A stretch of DNA of 64,000 nt. It comes from Taxillus chinensis (Eukaryota > Streptophyta > Magnoliopsida > Santalales > Loranthaceae). How positions within the stretch are numbered: the stretch's first letter is position 1; every line of letters starts with the position of its first letter. Of this stretch, positions 49,770 through 60,517 are shown piece by piece. The stretch covers positions 1,434,826 through 1,498,825 of the forward strand of contig CM042090.1 of NCBI GenBank assembly GCA_023512835.1, given 5' to 3'. The translations under genes and the position numbers were made by a program. A model generated the notes under the pieces. The model did no database searches. It had not been told where the DNA came from and saw only the letters and a program-made list of their open reading frames with translations.

Positions 49770-50221
49770 TGCTGAACGCTTCGATTTCAAGGCTAGGGTT
49801 AGAGTTCCGCCGTGTGCTGCTATAAGAGATCGCCGGCGAAGGATTGGGGAAAGGGACTGATAATATTTGGATCACTCGCCAAATCTCCACCGCCCAGAGG
49901 GGCCTTGTTTTCTGTTTCAACTGATTGGTAAAAAACTGAAAACTAAAAACATTCATGAGACTCGAGTGAAAATAGTTTTTTATTTTAATAACCATGGCTG
50001 CATTACCGTGTTTTTTTACCAGGTTTGGCAATTCGATCGTGGATCATGTTTGTAAAATGATATTCGGTCGAGGTTGTATTTGAAAACGGACCGGGACTGT
50101 TCTGATAAAGTAGTCTCGATTTGAATTTAGATCTCATCGTTTAAGGAACGATCGACCTCCATATGGGTATAAACCGATCTATCAGCAGGCTCACCATTAA
50201 CTCTCATCACTTTTTTCGATG
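49770..50221 (-). promoter_or_regulatory. Upstream region of the REX1-B gene
   Basis: This lies 5' of the REX1-B start codon on the minus strand. No clear TATA box is seen. A MITE sits at its far end (50222-50489), within about 450 bp of the coding start. Confidence 0.4.
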
Positions 50222-50489
50222 TAGGGATGGCAACGTAGAAATAAGGTTGTGTGATTGGAACACACACTTAATGAGTTCGGGATGAGACAGGATAGGACTA
50301 AAGAGTGCTACAGGTTGAAATGATATCGGAATGGATCTGATATTTTAAGTTAAAACTTCTTTAAAACACTGAAAAAAGTCGGATCGGTCAGCCAATATTC
50401 ATGTTAATCCCATTATTTCTTCAAGTCGAGATGGATCGGATAAAAACAGTCTAGGTCAAAGGCAAGTTGGGCTATAATTGTCATCCCTA
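50222..50489. mobile_element. TAGGGATG-type MITE, 268 bp
   Basis: The left end is TAGGGATGGCAACG. The right end reversed is TAGGGATGACAATT. It is related to the element at 36313-36650. The flanking 8 bases do not match, so the target duplication has decayed or the edges have shifted. Confidence 0.65.
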
Positions 50490-51412
50490 CTTCCATCTTT
50501 ATCCATTAACTCCTCAACCACCCACTACCCACCCATATTACTCCTTCACACCATGTCGTCACCTAGAGAGATTCATACCTGCAATAACCCTATGTTCATA
50601 GTTTGTACCTCCATGACGAAGATACCAACAACTATAACATCTATGACGGCATCAAATTCACACAGGTGTATTTTATCTCCACTACCTTTTTCAATTTATT
50701 CTAACTCTAGGGTATGGATTCTTGGTACTTGTGCACTTGCTTAATCTTGATTACACTTCTCACGGTATGCACTTTAGTCAATCATTTCTACCATCGTAAC
50801 CATCTCAATGTCCTCAGTGTTCTCCACCATCTCAACCATCACCACATGTAATTTCAATCTTCCCACAAGTGTTAACATATAGTTATTAGCATGGTCACTT
50901 AAATTTAACAAGTTTCCTCATGAAATAGGTAACGACATATGCTGTTGTTTTTGTGAAATTTTCCTTTTTCTATGTCGTATATTCATTGAAATCATTGGTA
51001 TGGTTTGATTTCTTCTCAAGTTATCATGTGTTGTGGTTGTTCATATGGCTTACGTTCGTGTGCTTAGAAGTAACTTGAATAATGTTGGTGATGTGAAATG
51101 TGGGATGTTAATATTGAGAAGTTGTTGATAAAACTCACGGTGGAGAAGCAATCATCATACTTAACACTTACAAGGGAATACCAAAAGAGAAGTTTTATAA
51201 GATCATATAGGCACTTTATAAATATGGTCACATAGGGTTGTTTTTTTTTTTGGAATTTTATGAGGATAAAAGGGAGATGTGGATGGATTGTGTTGCAAAG
51301 GAGTGAACATTTACGTTTAATTATGTTTGAATTTGTTTTTCTTTTTTTGGCTTTGGTTATGTTATGCCTGAGATGTTACTTCGGTTGAGAAGTTTGTTTC
51401 CTCCTATGGTTT
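50490..51412. other. Intergenic DNA, no gene seen
   Basis: The short open frame at 50478-50744 is serine/threonine-rich without a known domain. Nothing else is recognised up to the LTR at 51413. Confidence 0.45.
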
Positions 51413-51968
51413 TGTAATGACCCGTGTGTAAGAAGTTAACCACAAACACCTTGGATGTTGGTGCACAAGTTTGAGGTAAGAGATGAGCCCAAGAGGGGAC
51501 TTTTGGGAGGTGCATGTGACAAGGGATACGTGCATTTATGCCCTAGGAAGATGCTATACATACACAAGGGCTTTTAGGCTGTTTTGTCAGGTTTTGGAGA
51601 ATTATTTTGACCTAGTAGATGAGCTCAGATGAATTGGCATACAGAACAAAAGATTCTTAGAATGATGTCTTCTATCTACCACAGAAGTTTCAGGCCAAAC
51701 GGATGTGCACGTGAATTGGACCCATTTGGCATGCAAGGTTTTTATTCCTTGGATGACTTTTACATGATGCAAGGAGGCTTGGGGTAAAGTTTGAGTGCAT
51801 TTGGAGCTGCACGCTAATTGGGGAATTGGCGTTCAAATTGGCGTGCAGACATGTTTTTGCATGGTTACCTTAGTTTTGATATTCTAATCATCTTTTCCAA
51901 AAGGACCATATTGGAATTATGGATATTTTGTCTAGTATGGATGCGGAAAGGTTGCAACTTGTATAATA

Positions 51969-52043
51969 AAAACTACGTCGTTTTGATGCTGGGATTCACT
52001 TAATCAAAACTACGTCGTTTTGATGTTGTGTTGTCTATATAAG
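51969..52043 (+). promoter_or_regulatory. LTR promoter: duplicated ACGTCG motif and TATA box
   Basis: The 20-mer AAAACTACGTCGTTTTGATG occurs at 51969-51988 and 52006-52025. Ten bases after the second copy is TATATAAG (52036-52043). The 20-mer contains a near-palindromic ACGTCGTTTT core of the kind bound by bZIP or other activators. This placement fits the U3 promoter of the LTR. Confidence 0.6.
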
Positions 52044-52097
52044 GAGGAGAAGCCCTCTGTTTTAGGTTTAGGGTTCTCTTCAGCTACTGTAGCCGTC

Positions 52098-52100
<3 letters not shown>

Positions 52101-52149
<49 letters not shown>
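52101..52149 (+). repeat. (GA)n run in the LTR leader
   Basis: About 24 GA units lie some 60 bases after the TATA box, so within the transcribed part. GA-rich runs lie at comparable places in the related LTRs (23871-23911, 29039-29060, 33463-33524). Confidence 0.85.
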
Positions 52150-52153
<4 letters not shown>

Positions 52154-52721
52154 AGAGAGGGAAGGAATGGGAGCTGCTGGTTGCTGCCGGAGCATCTTGC
52201 GTGGGGAGGACGGCGTTTAGCGTGGGAGCAAGGAAGATCTGCTTTAAGGTAGGGGTTTTGTTCTTCCTAAATCCTCCTCTGTCCTAGGGTTCTAGGGCAG
52301 ATTATGGATTATACCTGTTTATATATATATGTAATCCATATAGGTGTGATCTCCTATATGGATGTTAGCCTTCAATGGCGGTTTTTAATGTTTTTTGGTG
52401 TTGGATGGTGAGTGCATATTGAGTGTTCGATAAAATGCCTGTGTGAATATGTCTGTTTGAATATGCCTAGTATGTGTTTGATAATATGCCTGTGTGGCTG
52501 GATTTGTGGGTTTGTCAATGTATGCATGTTAAGCGTTTGGTAAAATACCTGTGAGACTCTGCATGTCAGGTGTTTGATTTTATGCCTGATTGGCTGTGCG
52601 AACTAAGTGTTTGGTATTATGCCTGTGAAAGTGTGTATGCTACATGTTTGGTTTAATGCCTGTGTGACCTTGTAAGCTGTGTTTGTGGGACCCAATGGCT
52701 GTAGAAGCCCGGGACTGGAAC

Positions 52722-52860
52722 TGTTAGCCCGTGTGGCTAAGCCTGAGTGGCTCTGGATATGTTAGCCCGTGTGGCTAAGCCTGAGTGGCCGTGGATATGT
52801 TAGCCCGTGTGGCTAAGCCTGAGTGGCTGTGGACATGTTAGCCTATATGGCTAAGCTTTG
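52722..52860 (+). repeat. 38-bp tandem array in the 5' LTR
   Basis: Four units of TTAGCCCGTGTGGCTAAGCC followed by TGAGTGGCTGTGGATATG are present, the last one diverged. Confidence 0.85.
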
Positions 52861-53348
52861 TATGGTGTGGATATGTGTATCTTTGTGTGATTGTGGAATA
52901 TAACCTGTTTATATCTTATTGTCACTACACTGCACCTGTACACACCCTCATGTAGACGCTAGGAGCATGGGATGGGTTGGGGAGACATGATCCCTACTGA
53001 GCTGTGGTTGCTCACCCCTCCCTCTATGTTGTGTCTAATTCAGGAACATACAGGCGTTATGTGGGACCCCAAGGTGGAAGACCTTGTTTACTTTACTGTC
53101 TTTCATTTATATTATTTTATGGGAATTAATGTAACCCCAGTGGGGATGGATTGAAAAGAGAATTTTGTTGTAATAAAGACTGGTTTGGATTGTGGATTGC
53201 TTTTATGAACATTACTTTCTTGAATGTGTTGTGGATGTTTAAAAATGTTATTTTCGGGGTTTGTATTCTAACCCCTTTGCCCTCCGTGTGGGTAAAAGGG
53301 GAGTCACGTACCGGTTTCCTTAGGTTGGAAATCCAGGGCGTGACAATA

Positions 53349-53360
53349 TGGTATCAGAGC
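53349..53360 (+). promoter_or_regulatory. Primer-binding site (initiator tRNA-Met)
   Basis: TGGTATCAGAGC lies three bases after the LTR end and is the canonical plant gypsy/copia primer site. Confidence 0.93.
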
Positions 53361-53830
53361 ATGGTCTAGTTGGCCTAGGGTAGTGGGCGGATCTGGTTAT
53401 CTTGAGTCCTTTGGAGGAACCTGGAGGGACATGCCTGATCAACACGGTCCTCTTGGAGCCTCTAAGGTGTACTTGGGGTAGTCCGGACCTGAGATAGGAT
53501 TTGCATGCATTGGTCTTAGGGCACTAGTTGCATTAGTTGTTGTATGTGAAGGTGTGGATACCTGTTAACATTGTAATTGTGATAAAATAAAAATGTGAAT
53601 AATGTGATAAGGTGTGAACTATGCAACTCTGATTTTACTTGAAGTATCTTGAGCATGACTACAAGGAAAGGTCCTTGTTTATTTGAACCGTGTGCGATGT
53701 TGATTGGTGCAATGTGTAAAATGTGTGTGATGCCATGTATTACTTGACTTGATAATGGGGTAGAGGTAGTGAAACTCGATAGTTGTTGAACGCGTTCTGA
53801 CGTTTGCGCTTCTTACGTCATGTAGTAAGA

Positions 53831-54979
53831 ATGCCACCGAGGAGAGTGACTCGTGCGTCCGGGGCAGTGGTTGATGAGTCATCTGCCCATGAGGGTCCGG
53901 GTGCGGGGCAGTCCGTTGGAGGACATGCACTGTTGCTGGCGCAGCTGCGAGAAGGCATCCGACTGGAAGTCCAAGAGCTGAGAGAGGGTATCCGGCAAGA
54001 AATCCGGGAGGAGGTGCGCCGTGAGATGGCAACACAGCAGGTGGTGCCACCACCACTGCTACCACCAGCGGGGGAGTTACCAAGGAAGCATGAGGGTTCG
54101 CTGAGTGGCATACCGACTCGTGCAGAAGATGACGTGGTGACACGGTTCCGAAAGGAACAACCTCCGCGATTCAAAGGGGAAGAGGACCCAGTGTTAGCTG
54201 AGCACTGGTTGAGGCAGATCGAGTATGTGTTTTCCTTTCTCCTACCCCGGGAGGAGGATAAGGTGAGACTGGCCATTCGGCAACTGGAGGGGAATGCTCT
54301 GGAATGGTGGCAGAGTGTTGCGGGGAGCCGTGCTGTGCAGTTCATGTTGTGGGACGAGTTCCTGCAGCTCTTCCATGATGAATTCTTCCTCGAGTCGTTA
54401 AGGTGGCAGAAGAGAGAAGAATTCGGCAGCCTGAAACAGGGATCAAAGACGGTGCCCGAGTATGAGCGCGAATTCCGGAGCTTGAGCAGATTTGCTCCCG
54501 AGACCGTGGCATAGGAGGACCTGAAGGCCCACAAGTTCACCTTGGGTCTCCGGGCAGCACTTAGGCAGAGGGTGGCAATTCTGCGTTTGAGGACCTATGC
54601 TGAGGTTGTTGAGACAGCACGTATAGCTGAGAGGGAGTTGGAGGATGGGAGACAGGTCCATCAGGGTCGCCAGTTGCAAGGTGGGTCTGAACGCGATTCG
54701 GGGTCCAAGAGGCCCAAGACTGAGGAGAGAGATAATAGTTCCTTTCGCAGCAGGGGACAGACATTGGAGAACCCAGGGAGGTCTAGCTTTGGCGGTGGCA
54801 GGCAGGGAGGTCCAGCAGGAGGTCTCCCCGGCAGTTGTCATTGTTGTGGGGAGCAAGGCCACTTCAAGAGGGAGTGTCCCAAGAAGAATTGGCGATGCAA
54901 TAGCTGTGGACGAGAAGGCCATTTGAGCCGGGTTGCCGGAGTAGCAACAAGGGAGTTGGAGGCATGGCATCCAGCATGA
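53831..54979 (+). pseudogene. Tekay-like gag, broken
   Basis: MPPRRVTRASGAV starts at 53831, with a charged coiled-coil-like stretch (EVQELREGIRQEIREEVRRE). The capsid shows RFKGEEDPVLAEHWLRQIEY, LEGNALEWWQSV, WDEFLQLFHDEFF and QGSKTVPEYEREFRSLSRFA. A stop (TAG at 54512-54514) interrupts it before EDLKAHKFTLGLR. The same frame then runs to a full zinc knuckle CHCCGEQGHFKREC and a second, damaged one (CNSCGREGHLSR, last cysteine lost). A frame break follows near 54950. One stop separates an otherwise open 1.1-kb frame, so decay is modest. Confidence 0.88.
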
Positions 54980-55125
54980 GGAGTGACGCCAGTTTCCGTA
55001 CACCAGCAGAGAGACCAGCTCGTCAGTGGCAGGCTAGTTAGGCAGGATCGAGTCAGACCCGACCCCAGGGGAGGCCGGAGCGGCAGCATACTGAAGCTGG
55101 AGGCAACCTTAGCGGGAAGCATCCA

Positions 55126-56214
55126 GTGAGTGAGCCGACCAGTGGCACGGGCCAAGGAAGGGTGTTTGTGTTGGATGCGACATACCCGGAGGGGGCTGAG
55201 CTACCACCTCCACCTGCGGAGGGTGGAGCAGGACCATCGGTGGTTAGAGGTACCCTTTTGATCTCCCGTACATTAGCTTCTGTTCTTTTCGATACGGGTG
55301 CATCATGTTCGTTTGTTGCTGAGCTTGTAATAGATGGCTTGGGGTTAGCTTGTGTGGAGGCCGCGAGGCCCCTAGTTGTGGAGTGTCCGGTGGGAGGCAT
55401 GATTGAGGTATGGCGTGTGTGTCGTGACTATGTGTTAACCATAGGAGAGGTGGAGCTGAGTTTTGACTTGCATGTAATGCCTTTGAGGACGTTTGACCTG
55501 ATCTTGGGTATGGATTGGTTTATGGCTTTCCAAGCCAAGATAGATTGTTACCGGCGGCGTGTATCCTTTGTGACACCTGCAGGGACCTCTTGCACCCTAC
55601 AGGGGGAGTGGGACTGTGAGGCGAGTCGGGCTGGGCCAGTGTTAGACCAGTGGGGTGCCATTACCCACAGGTTGGCGACCCGACCTTTCTTGAGGAGGGG
55701 AAAGTGGAGAAGAGGGTGTGGCCAGTTGTTGTTGACCAATTTCGGGATGTCTTTCCCGACTAGTTGAGGAGATTACCTCCCAAGAGGAGTGTAGAGTTCA
55801 CCATTGAGTTGGTGCGGGACCTGGCCCAATCTCCCAAGTAGCGTATCGTATGGGGCCGGCCCGAGCTGAGGGAGCTTCAATGGCAGATAGAGGAGTTGGT
55901 GGACCAGGGATATATCGGGTCGAGTACCTCACCTTGGGGTGCTCCGGTGCTCTTTGCAAAGAAGGCAGATGGCACGCTACGCCTTTGCATCGACTATAGG
56001 AAGTTGAATTTGGTGACTGTGAAGAACAAGTATCCGTTGCCTCGGATCGATGACTTGTTTGACCAGTTGAGTGGAGCCCAGTGGTTTTCCAAGATAGATC
56101 TGCGATCGGGGTATCACTAGCTAAGGGTTAGGGAGGAGGACATCCCTAAGACTACTTTTCGGTGCCGATATGGGCACTATGAGTGGGTGGTGATGCCTTT
56201 CGGGCTCACTAATG
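55126..56214 (+). pseudogene. Tekay-like protease and N-terminal reverse transcriptase
   Basis: The protease has VLFDTGASCSFVAELV with the DTGAS catalytic site, then LILGMDWF. The frame is lost near 55740-55860. It recovers as [60 protein letters not shown] and [12 protein letters not shown] stop at 56118 follows, then [20 protein letters not shown]. The solo LTR inserted at 56215 cuts it there. Confidence 0.87.
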
Positions 56215-57534
56215 TGTTAGGGGGTTTTTCTAACACATTTTAGTGTCAAATGAAGGGGATTTCATGATAAAAGATCACATCTTAAACTTCATTTTGATGA
56301 ATTTGAATGATTAATGAACTAACTCCCTAACATAGCATTAGTAAATCCTTTGTGGTGTTTTTGTTGTCTTTGAATGGAAAACAGGCCAAGTACAAGGTCC
56401 AAAGAAAGAATGAAGGAGCAAGGAATAATCTGCACTGCGGTCATTTCAAATTTGAAATGACCAAAACGAAATGACGGGACCAATTGAGTTGACCAGAAGC
56501 TCCCAAGAGCTTGATCATTTGAAACGGTCATTTGAAATTGAGTTGACCAAATGAATTGACCGCGGGCAGTTTCTGCACAGCGTATTCTGCTGATCAACGA
56601 ATCCTCATAGATGCCACATGTACAGCCTGTAATCCTTCATTAAAGGATCTGACGATGCTCATTCAACCTTTTTGAGAGGGAAACGAGTTTGAATTAATGG
56701 AGGGAATAGTTCTAACAGTTAGGGATGCGGTTATGCACAGGATGGTAAGACAAAAAGGGATTTTTCATGTAATTTGGGGTATCGTTCATTCTGGGAGAGA
56801 GAGAGAAGTGTATTGGGGTTCTCATAGTAAGAACAAGGGTTTTCTTATTTGCTATGGTAGCTTGAACCTCCATGGGAGGAGGATGGATTTGATGTAAGTT
56901 TTTAATTCCTTTTCTTTTGGCTAGTTAATTTGAAATTCCTTGTTATGTTTATCAAGTCTTTTGAGTTAGCATGTGAGATTTAAGTTCGGCCACCTTAAAT
57001 CTTGTATAAGGTTAATCAATCATGGATCGAAAGAAGACATTGATAACCGGATAGTTAAGAGACTTGACTTGCTAAGATTATAATTTGCGAAAGCCAGTAA
57101 TCTTGCTTGTAACCTAGTTAGGGTTGGTGTGATGCCAATCTACACTCAAACAACTTAAACACATAATGGGTTGCCTGTTCCCCAAGCTAGGGTATACACA
57201 CGGCTAGATCACTCGAAAGAGGCTAGTACATGCAAAGGTGTTGGGTTTTAAACAAAAAGGGGAAGTTTGAATTAATATGCCTTAAGAATAAGAGATTAAT
57301 TAATTACATTGATTGACATCCAAATCCCTATTTTCTCCCATAAGAACATTTACATTGCTTTGTTTAATTAAATTACAACATTCAAATTGCTAATGATACA
57401 AAACCAACTTTAGATACATCATGGATTTACAAAATGAGCTTTTTACTTGATCATTTTCCCTGTGGGTTCGACATCCGGACTTTGAGTCTACTTTATTACT
57501 TGTAACGATCCGTACGCTTGCGGAAATGCTAACA
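56215..57534 (+). repeat. Solo LTR, 1320 bp, inside reverse transcriptase
   Basis: It begins TGTTAGGGGG and ends GCTAACA. TAATG occurs at 56210-56214 and 57535-57539, a perfect duplication. Removing the insert and one copy rejoins FGLTN to [13 protein letters not shown] in frame. The same LTR family supplies bases 1-135. Confidence 0.93.
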
Positions 57535-57539
57535 TAATG

Positions 57540-59075
57540 CACCAGCGGTGTTTATGCATTTGATGAACCAGGTCTTCGCCCCATATTTGGATTCCTTTGT
57601 GGTGGTGTTTATTGACGATATCTTGGTGTATTCCAAGACGGAGAGGGAGCATGTGGAGCATTTGGCAACAGTGTTGCAAACCTTGCGGGACCAGCAGTTG
57701 TTTGCTAAGTTTAGCAAATGTGAGTTTTGGATGCAGGAGGTTCACTTTCTTGGCCACGTAGTATCAACTGAGGGAGTTAGGGTGGACCCAGCCAAGATTG
57801 AGGCTGTGGCATCGTGGGCGAGGCCAACCAATGTCTTCGAGATTCGCAGTTTCCTTGGCTTGGCAGGGTACTACCGTCGTTTCGTGGAGGGATTCTCCCG
57901 TTTGGCAGCTCCTATGACAGCGTTGACTCGGAAGGGAGTGAAGTTTGAGTGGACTGACAAGTGTCAGCACGCGTTTGAGGCTCTCAAAACCCGTTTGACC
58001 ACTGCACCGGTGTTGAGGTTACCTCGGGAAGATATCCCATATGAGGTATATTGTGATGCGTCCAGGGTTGGTTTGGGGTGTGTGCTTATGCAGGAGCACA
58101 GTGTGGTAGCTTATGGGTCAAGGCAGCTGAAGCCTCATGAGCAGAATTACCCTACCCATGATCTTGAGCTGGCGACTGTCATCTTTGCCTTGAAGAGTTG
58201 GCGACATTACCTTTTGGGGGAGAAGTTCGTAGTGTTTTCTGATCACAAGAGCCTTCAGTACATCTTTACTCAGAAGGACTTGAATTTGAGGCAGAGGAGA
58301 TGGGTTGAGTATTTGCAGACCTTTGACATTACTCTCGCCTATACCCCGGGCAAGGGTAATGTTGTAGCTGACGCGTTGAGCAGGAAAGGGAAAGCTGAGG
58401 TGGCCATGAGAGAGTGGAAACTGATGGAGCAGTTGGCGGTGTTGCAGCTGCAGCCTATTGTTCGTGATGGTGGGACAGTCCTGAGTCCTTTGGTTGTTCT
58501 CGCTGAGCTTTACCAGCGCGTCCGGGAGGCACGGTTGGGTGACATTGAGTGTGAGGTCCTCCGTGCCCGTATTGAGGCCGGTGAGCTATCCGAGGGTTGG
58601 ACGGAGGGTCCCGAGCATGAGTTATCTTTTCAGGGGCGACTGGTAGTGGCTTCTTCCCTCAGGGATGAGGTGATGTGAGAGTTTCACCAGTCAAGAGTTG
58701 CTGTGCATCCAGGGGGTACGAAGATGTACCATGTGCTTCGCGGACATTTTTGGTGGCATGGCATGAAACGCGATGTGGCTGCCTTTGTTTTGCGGTGCCT
58801 CACGTGTCAGTAGGTGAAGGCAGAACATTAGCGGCCGGCGGGCATGTTACAGCCATTACCCATAGTGGAGTGGAAGTGGGACCATATCGCGATGGATTTC
58901 GTGACTGGTCTTCCACCCACCACAGGGAGGAAAGATATGATTTGGGTGATTGTGGATCGACTCACAAAGTCGGCCCATTTCCTTGCTGTTCGCGAGTGGG
59001 ACTCCATTGGGACCTTGAGTCAGCTATACATGAACGAGATTGTGAGACTGCATGGCGTACCATCATCGGTTGTGA
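57540..59075 (+). pseudogene. Tekay-like RT end, RNase H and partial integrase
   Basis: The frame resumes with [20 protein letters not shown], carrying the catalytic FIDD box, then [20 protein letters not shown] and [20 protein letters not shown]. RNase H shows [58 protein letters not shown] and [12 protein letters not shown]. It is open for 376 codons to 58678. Integrase follows after the stop: VAVHPGGTKMYHVLRGHFWW, CLTCQ, WDHIAMDFVTGLP and VDRLTKSAHFLAV. It ends at LHGVPSSVV, where the next element cuts in before the second catalytic aspartate. Confidence 0.9.
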
Positions 59076-60262
59076 TGGTCCCTTGGAGCCTAAAGGGGGG
59101 GGGGGGGGTGAATAGGCTCTTATTCAAACTCTTTCCTTTCACTCAAGACACAAACACTTATCTAATTTAAGTGATAGAATCACTGCGGAAGTTAACCAGA
59201 TAGTGGAAGTATTTTGTTTTATTATCACAAGATGAATACAACAAAATAGAAGCAAAACTCTCTTACACTCTGTTTACAAAATGAACTCACACACTAGCCA
59301 AGTTCTATCTCTAAAGATGATAAAGCTCCTCACCCTACTTACATAAAGTATAAGTATGAATATTTATACAAAACATTCCTAAGAGACAACCTTGGAACTT
59401 GTAGTTCCGGAATCGTTCCGCACTAACTATCCCTCGGTAATCTCTGCCTTGACCGCTGCGGATTGTGGAGCTCAAGATCTTGGATTTGAAGAGTATAAGT
59501 GTCTTTGTGAGTTCCGAGATACAATTAAGGTTGTGTCCACATATCCGGATGATCCACGTGTAAGATTCTTCATGTTCTCAATTCATTCGTCTTACATCGG
59601 GATACCAAGAGCTGATAACTTTAAATGCGGTTTAGTTGGAGCAGTGTCTTCTTGGTCCGGTGTAATTATCCTTACTCCGTAGCTAATGAAGCTCGGAACC
59701 TTACTCCGTGTCGGTGGTTGCTTACTCCGTATCTATTTAGATCTTGGAATCCTTAGTCCGTGTCGGGCTTCCTTACTCCGCATGTAAGTTCCTTATTCCG
59801 TATGTAAGTTCCTTACTCCGTATGTAAGTTCCTTACTCCGGGCGAGTCTTGAAAAGTCTGATAACTTATTCCGTGTCAGCGCTTTCTTACTCCGTATGTA
59901 AGTTCCTTACTCCGTATGTAATTTCCTTACTCCGTATATAGGTTCCTTACTCCGGGCGAGTAATACATCCGGATTCCTTACTCCGATCTGGTTTCCTTAC
60001 TCCGCACTTATCCTTTAAGTTCTTAGTCCGTAGGAATGTTCCTTATTCCGTATGTATTTGTTACTTGGTTATTTACCAAGTGTTTGACGACACTCACTCT
60101 TGTCCGGATCAGGATTATGTATCCTGTCCTTAGCTTTGCTCTCACGAGTGCATCTCCTGGATTAGTAACATATCTTCGCAATGATCAAATAAACACAAAA
60201 GATCTCAATCAAATTACATAAGGCTTTATCGGCATTATCCAAATTCTGGGTTTGATCCAACA
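59076..60262 (-). repeat. 3' LTR of a minus-strand retroelement
   Basis: On the minus strand it starts TGTTGGATCAAACCC at 60262, directly after a GGGGGGAGAT polypurine tract, and ends CTCCAAGGGACCA at 59076. A TATA-like TATAAATATT lies at 59359-59368 (minus strand). The insertion cut the Tekay-like integrase. The other LTR and the matching target duplication (TGTGA at 59071-59075, plus-strand reading) are outside the window. Confidence 0.72.
59660..60050 (-). repeat. Array of about 17 CTTACTCCG-type repeats in the LTR
   Basis: Plus-strand units read TTCCTTACTCCGTATGTAAG, often exactly 20 bases apart (59772, 59792, 59812, 59832; 59886, 59906, 59926, 59946), with degenerate or wider-spaced copies on both sides. 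In the element's own direction this lies upstream of the TATA-like box, in U3. Confidence 0.88.
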
Positions 60263-60272
60263 ATCTCCCCCC
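60263..60272 (-). promoter_or_regulatory. Polypurine tract of the minus-strand element
   Basis: GGGGGGAGAT (minus strand) abuts the TGTTGG start of the LTR. Together they read GGGGGGAGATTGTTGG, a familiar plant polypurine-tract/LTR junction. Confidence 0.75.
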
Positions 60273-60517
60273 AATTATGGATATGCCCAAACCCTTTGTA
60301 ATCCGATCCGGTAAGCAATGCAAAAAAATAACATACGTAATACGCAACACAACCAATTTCATTAATCGGTAACTAAATACAATTCAGCCTCAATCAGGTT
60401 TTTTACTAAGGTACATAAGGCTTACTATACTTGAAGATCATAGTTGCTGCCTTCTCTCTCGGCTCCATTGTCCCTTCATCGTAAAGGTGGAGTGTTGGCT
60501 CCAATGTTTGTCCACGG

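Larger units (their letters stand above)
51413..53345 (+). repeat. 5' LTR of the Tekay-like element
   Basis: It runs from TGTAATGACCCG to GGGCGTGACA, 1933 bp. It shares its ends and general plan with the LTRs at 23451, 28663 and 33145. A TATA box, a (GA)n leader and a 38-bp tandem array lie inside it. Confidence 0.88.
51413..59075 (+). mobile_element. Tekay/Del-like Ty3/gypsy retrotransposon, 3'-truncated
   Basis: A complete 5' LTR, a perfect initiator-Met primer site, gag with a zinc knuckle, protease, RT, RNase H and the first half of integrase follow each other on the plus strand. The element stops inside the integrase core at 59075, where a minus-strand LTR begins. A 1320-bp solo LTR lies inside RT. 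Without it the visible element is about 6.3 kb. Pol is less decayed than in the other elements here. Confidence 0.9.

Noticed and set aside
49548..49790. Longer REX1-B start beginning seven codons upstream
   Set aside because: The first codon there is TTG, not ATG. The first ATG in frame is at 49769.
53818..54540. 240-codon minus-strand frame across Tekay gag
   Set aside because: It is antisense to recognisable gag coding sequence with capsid motifs.
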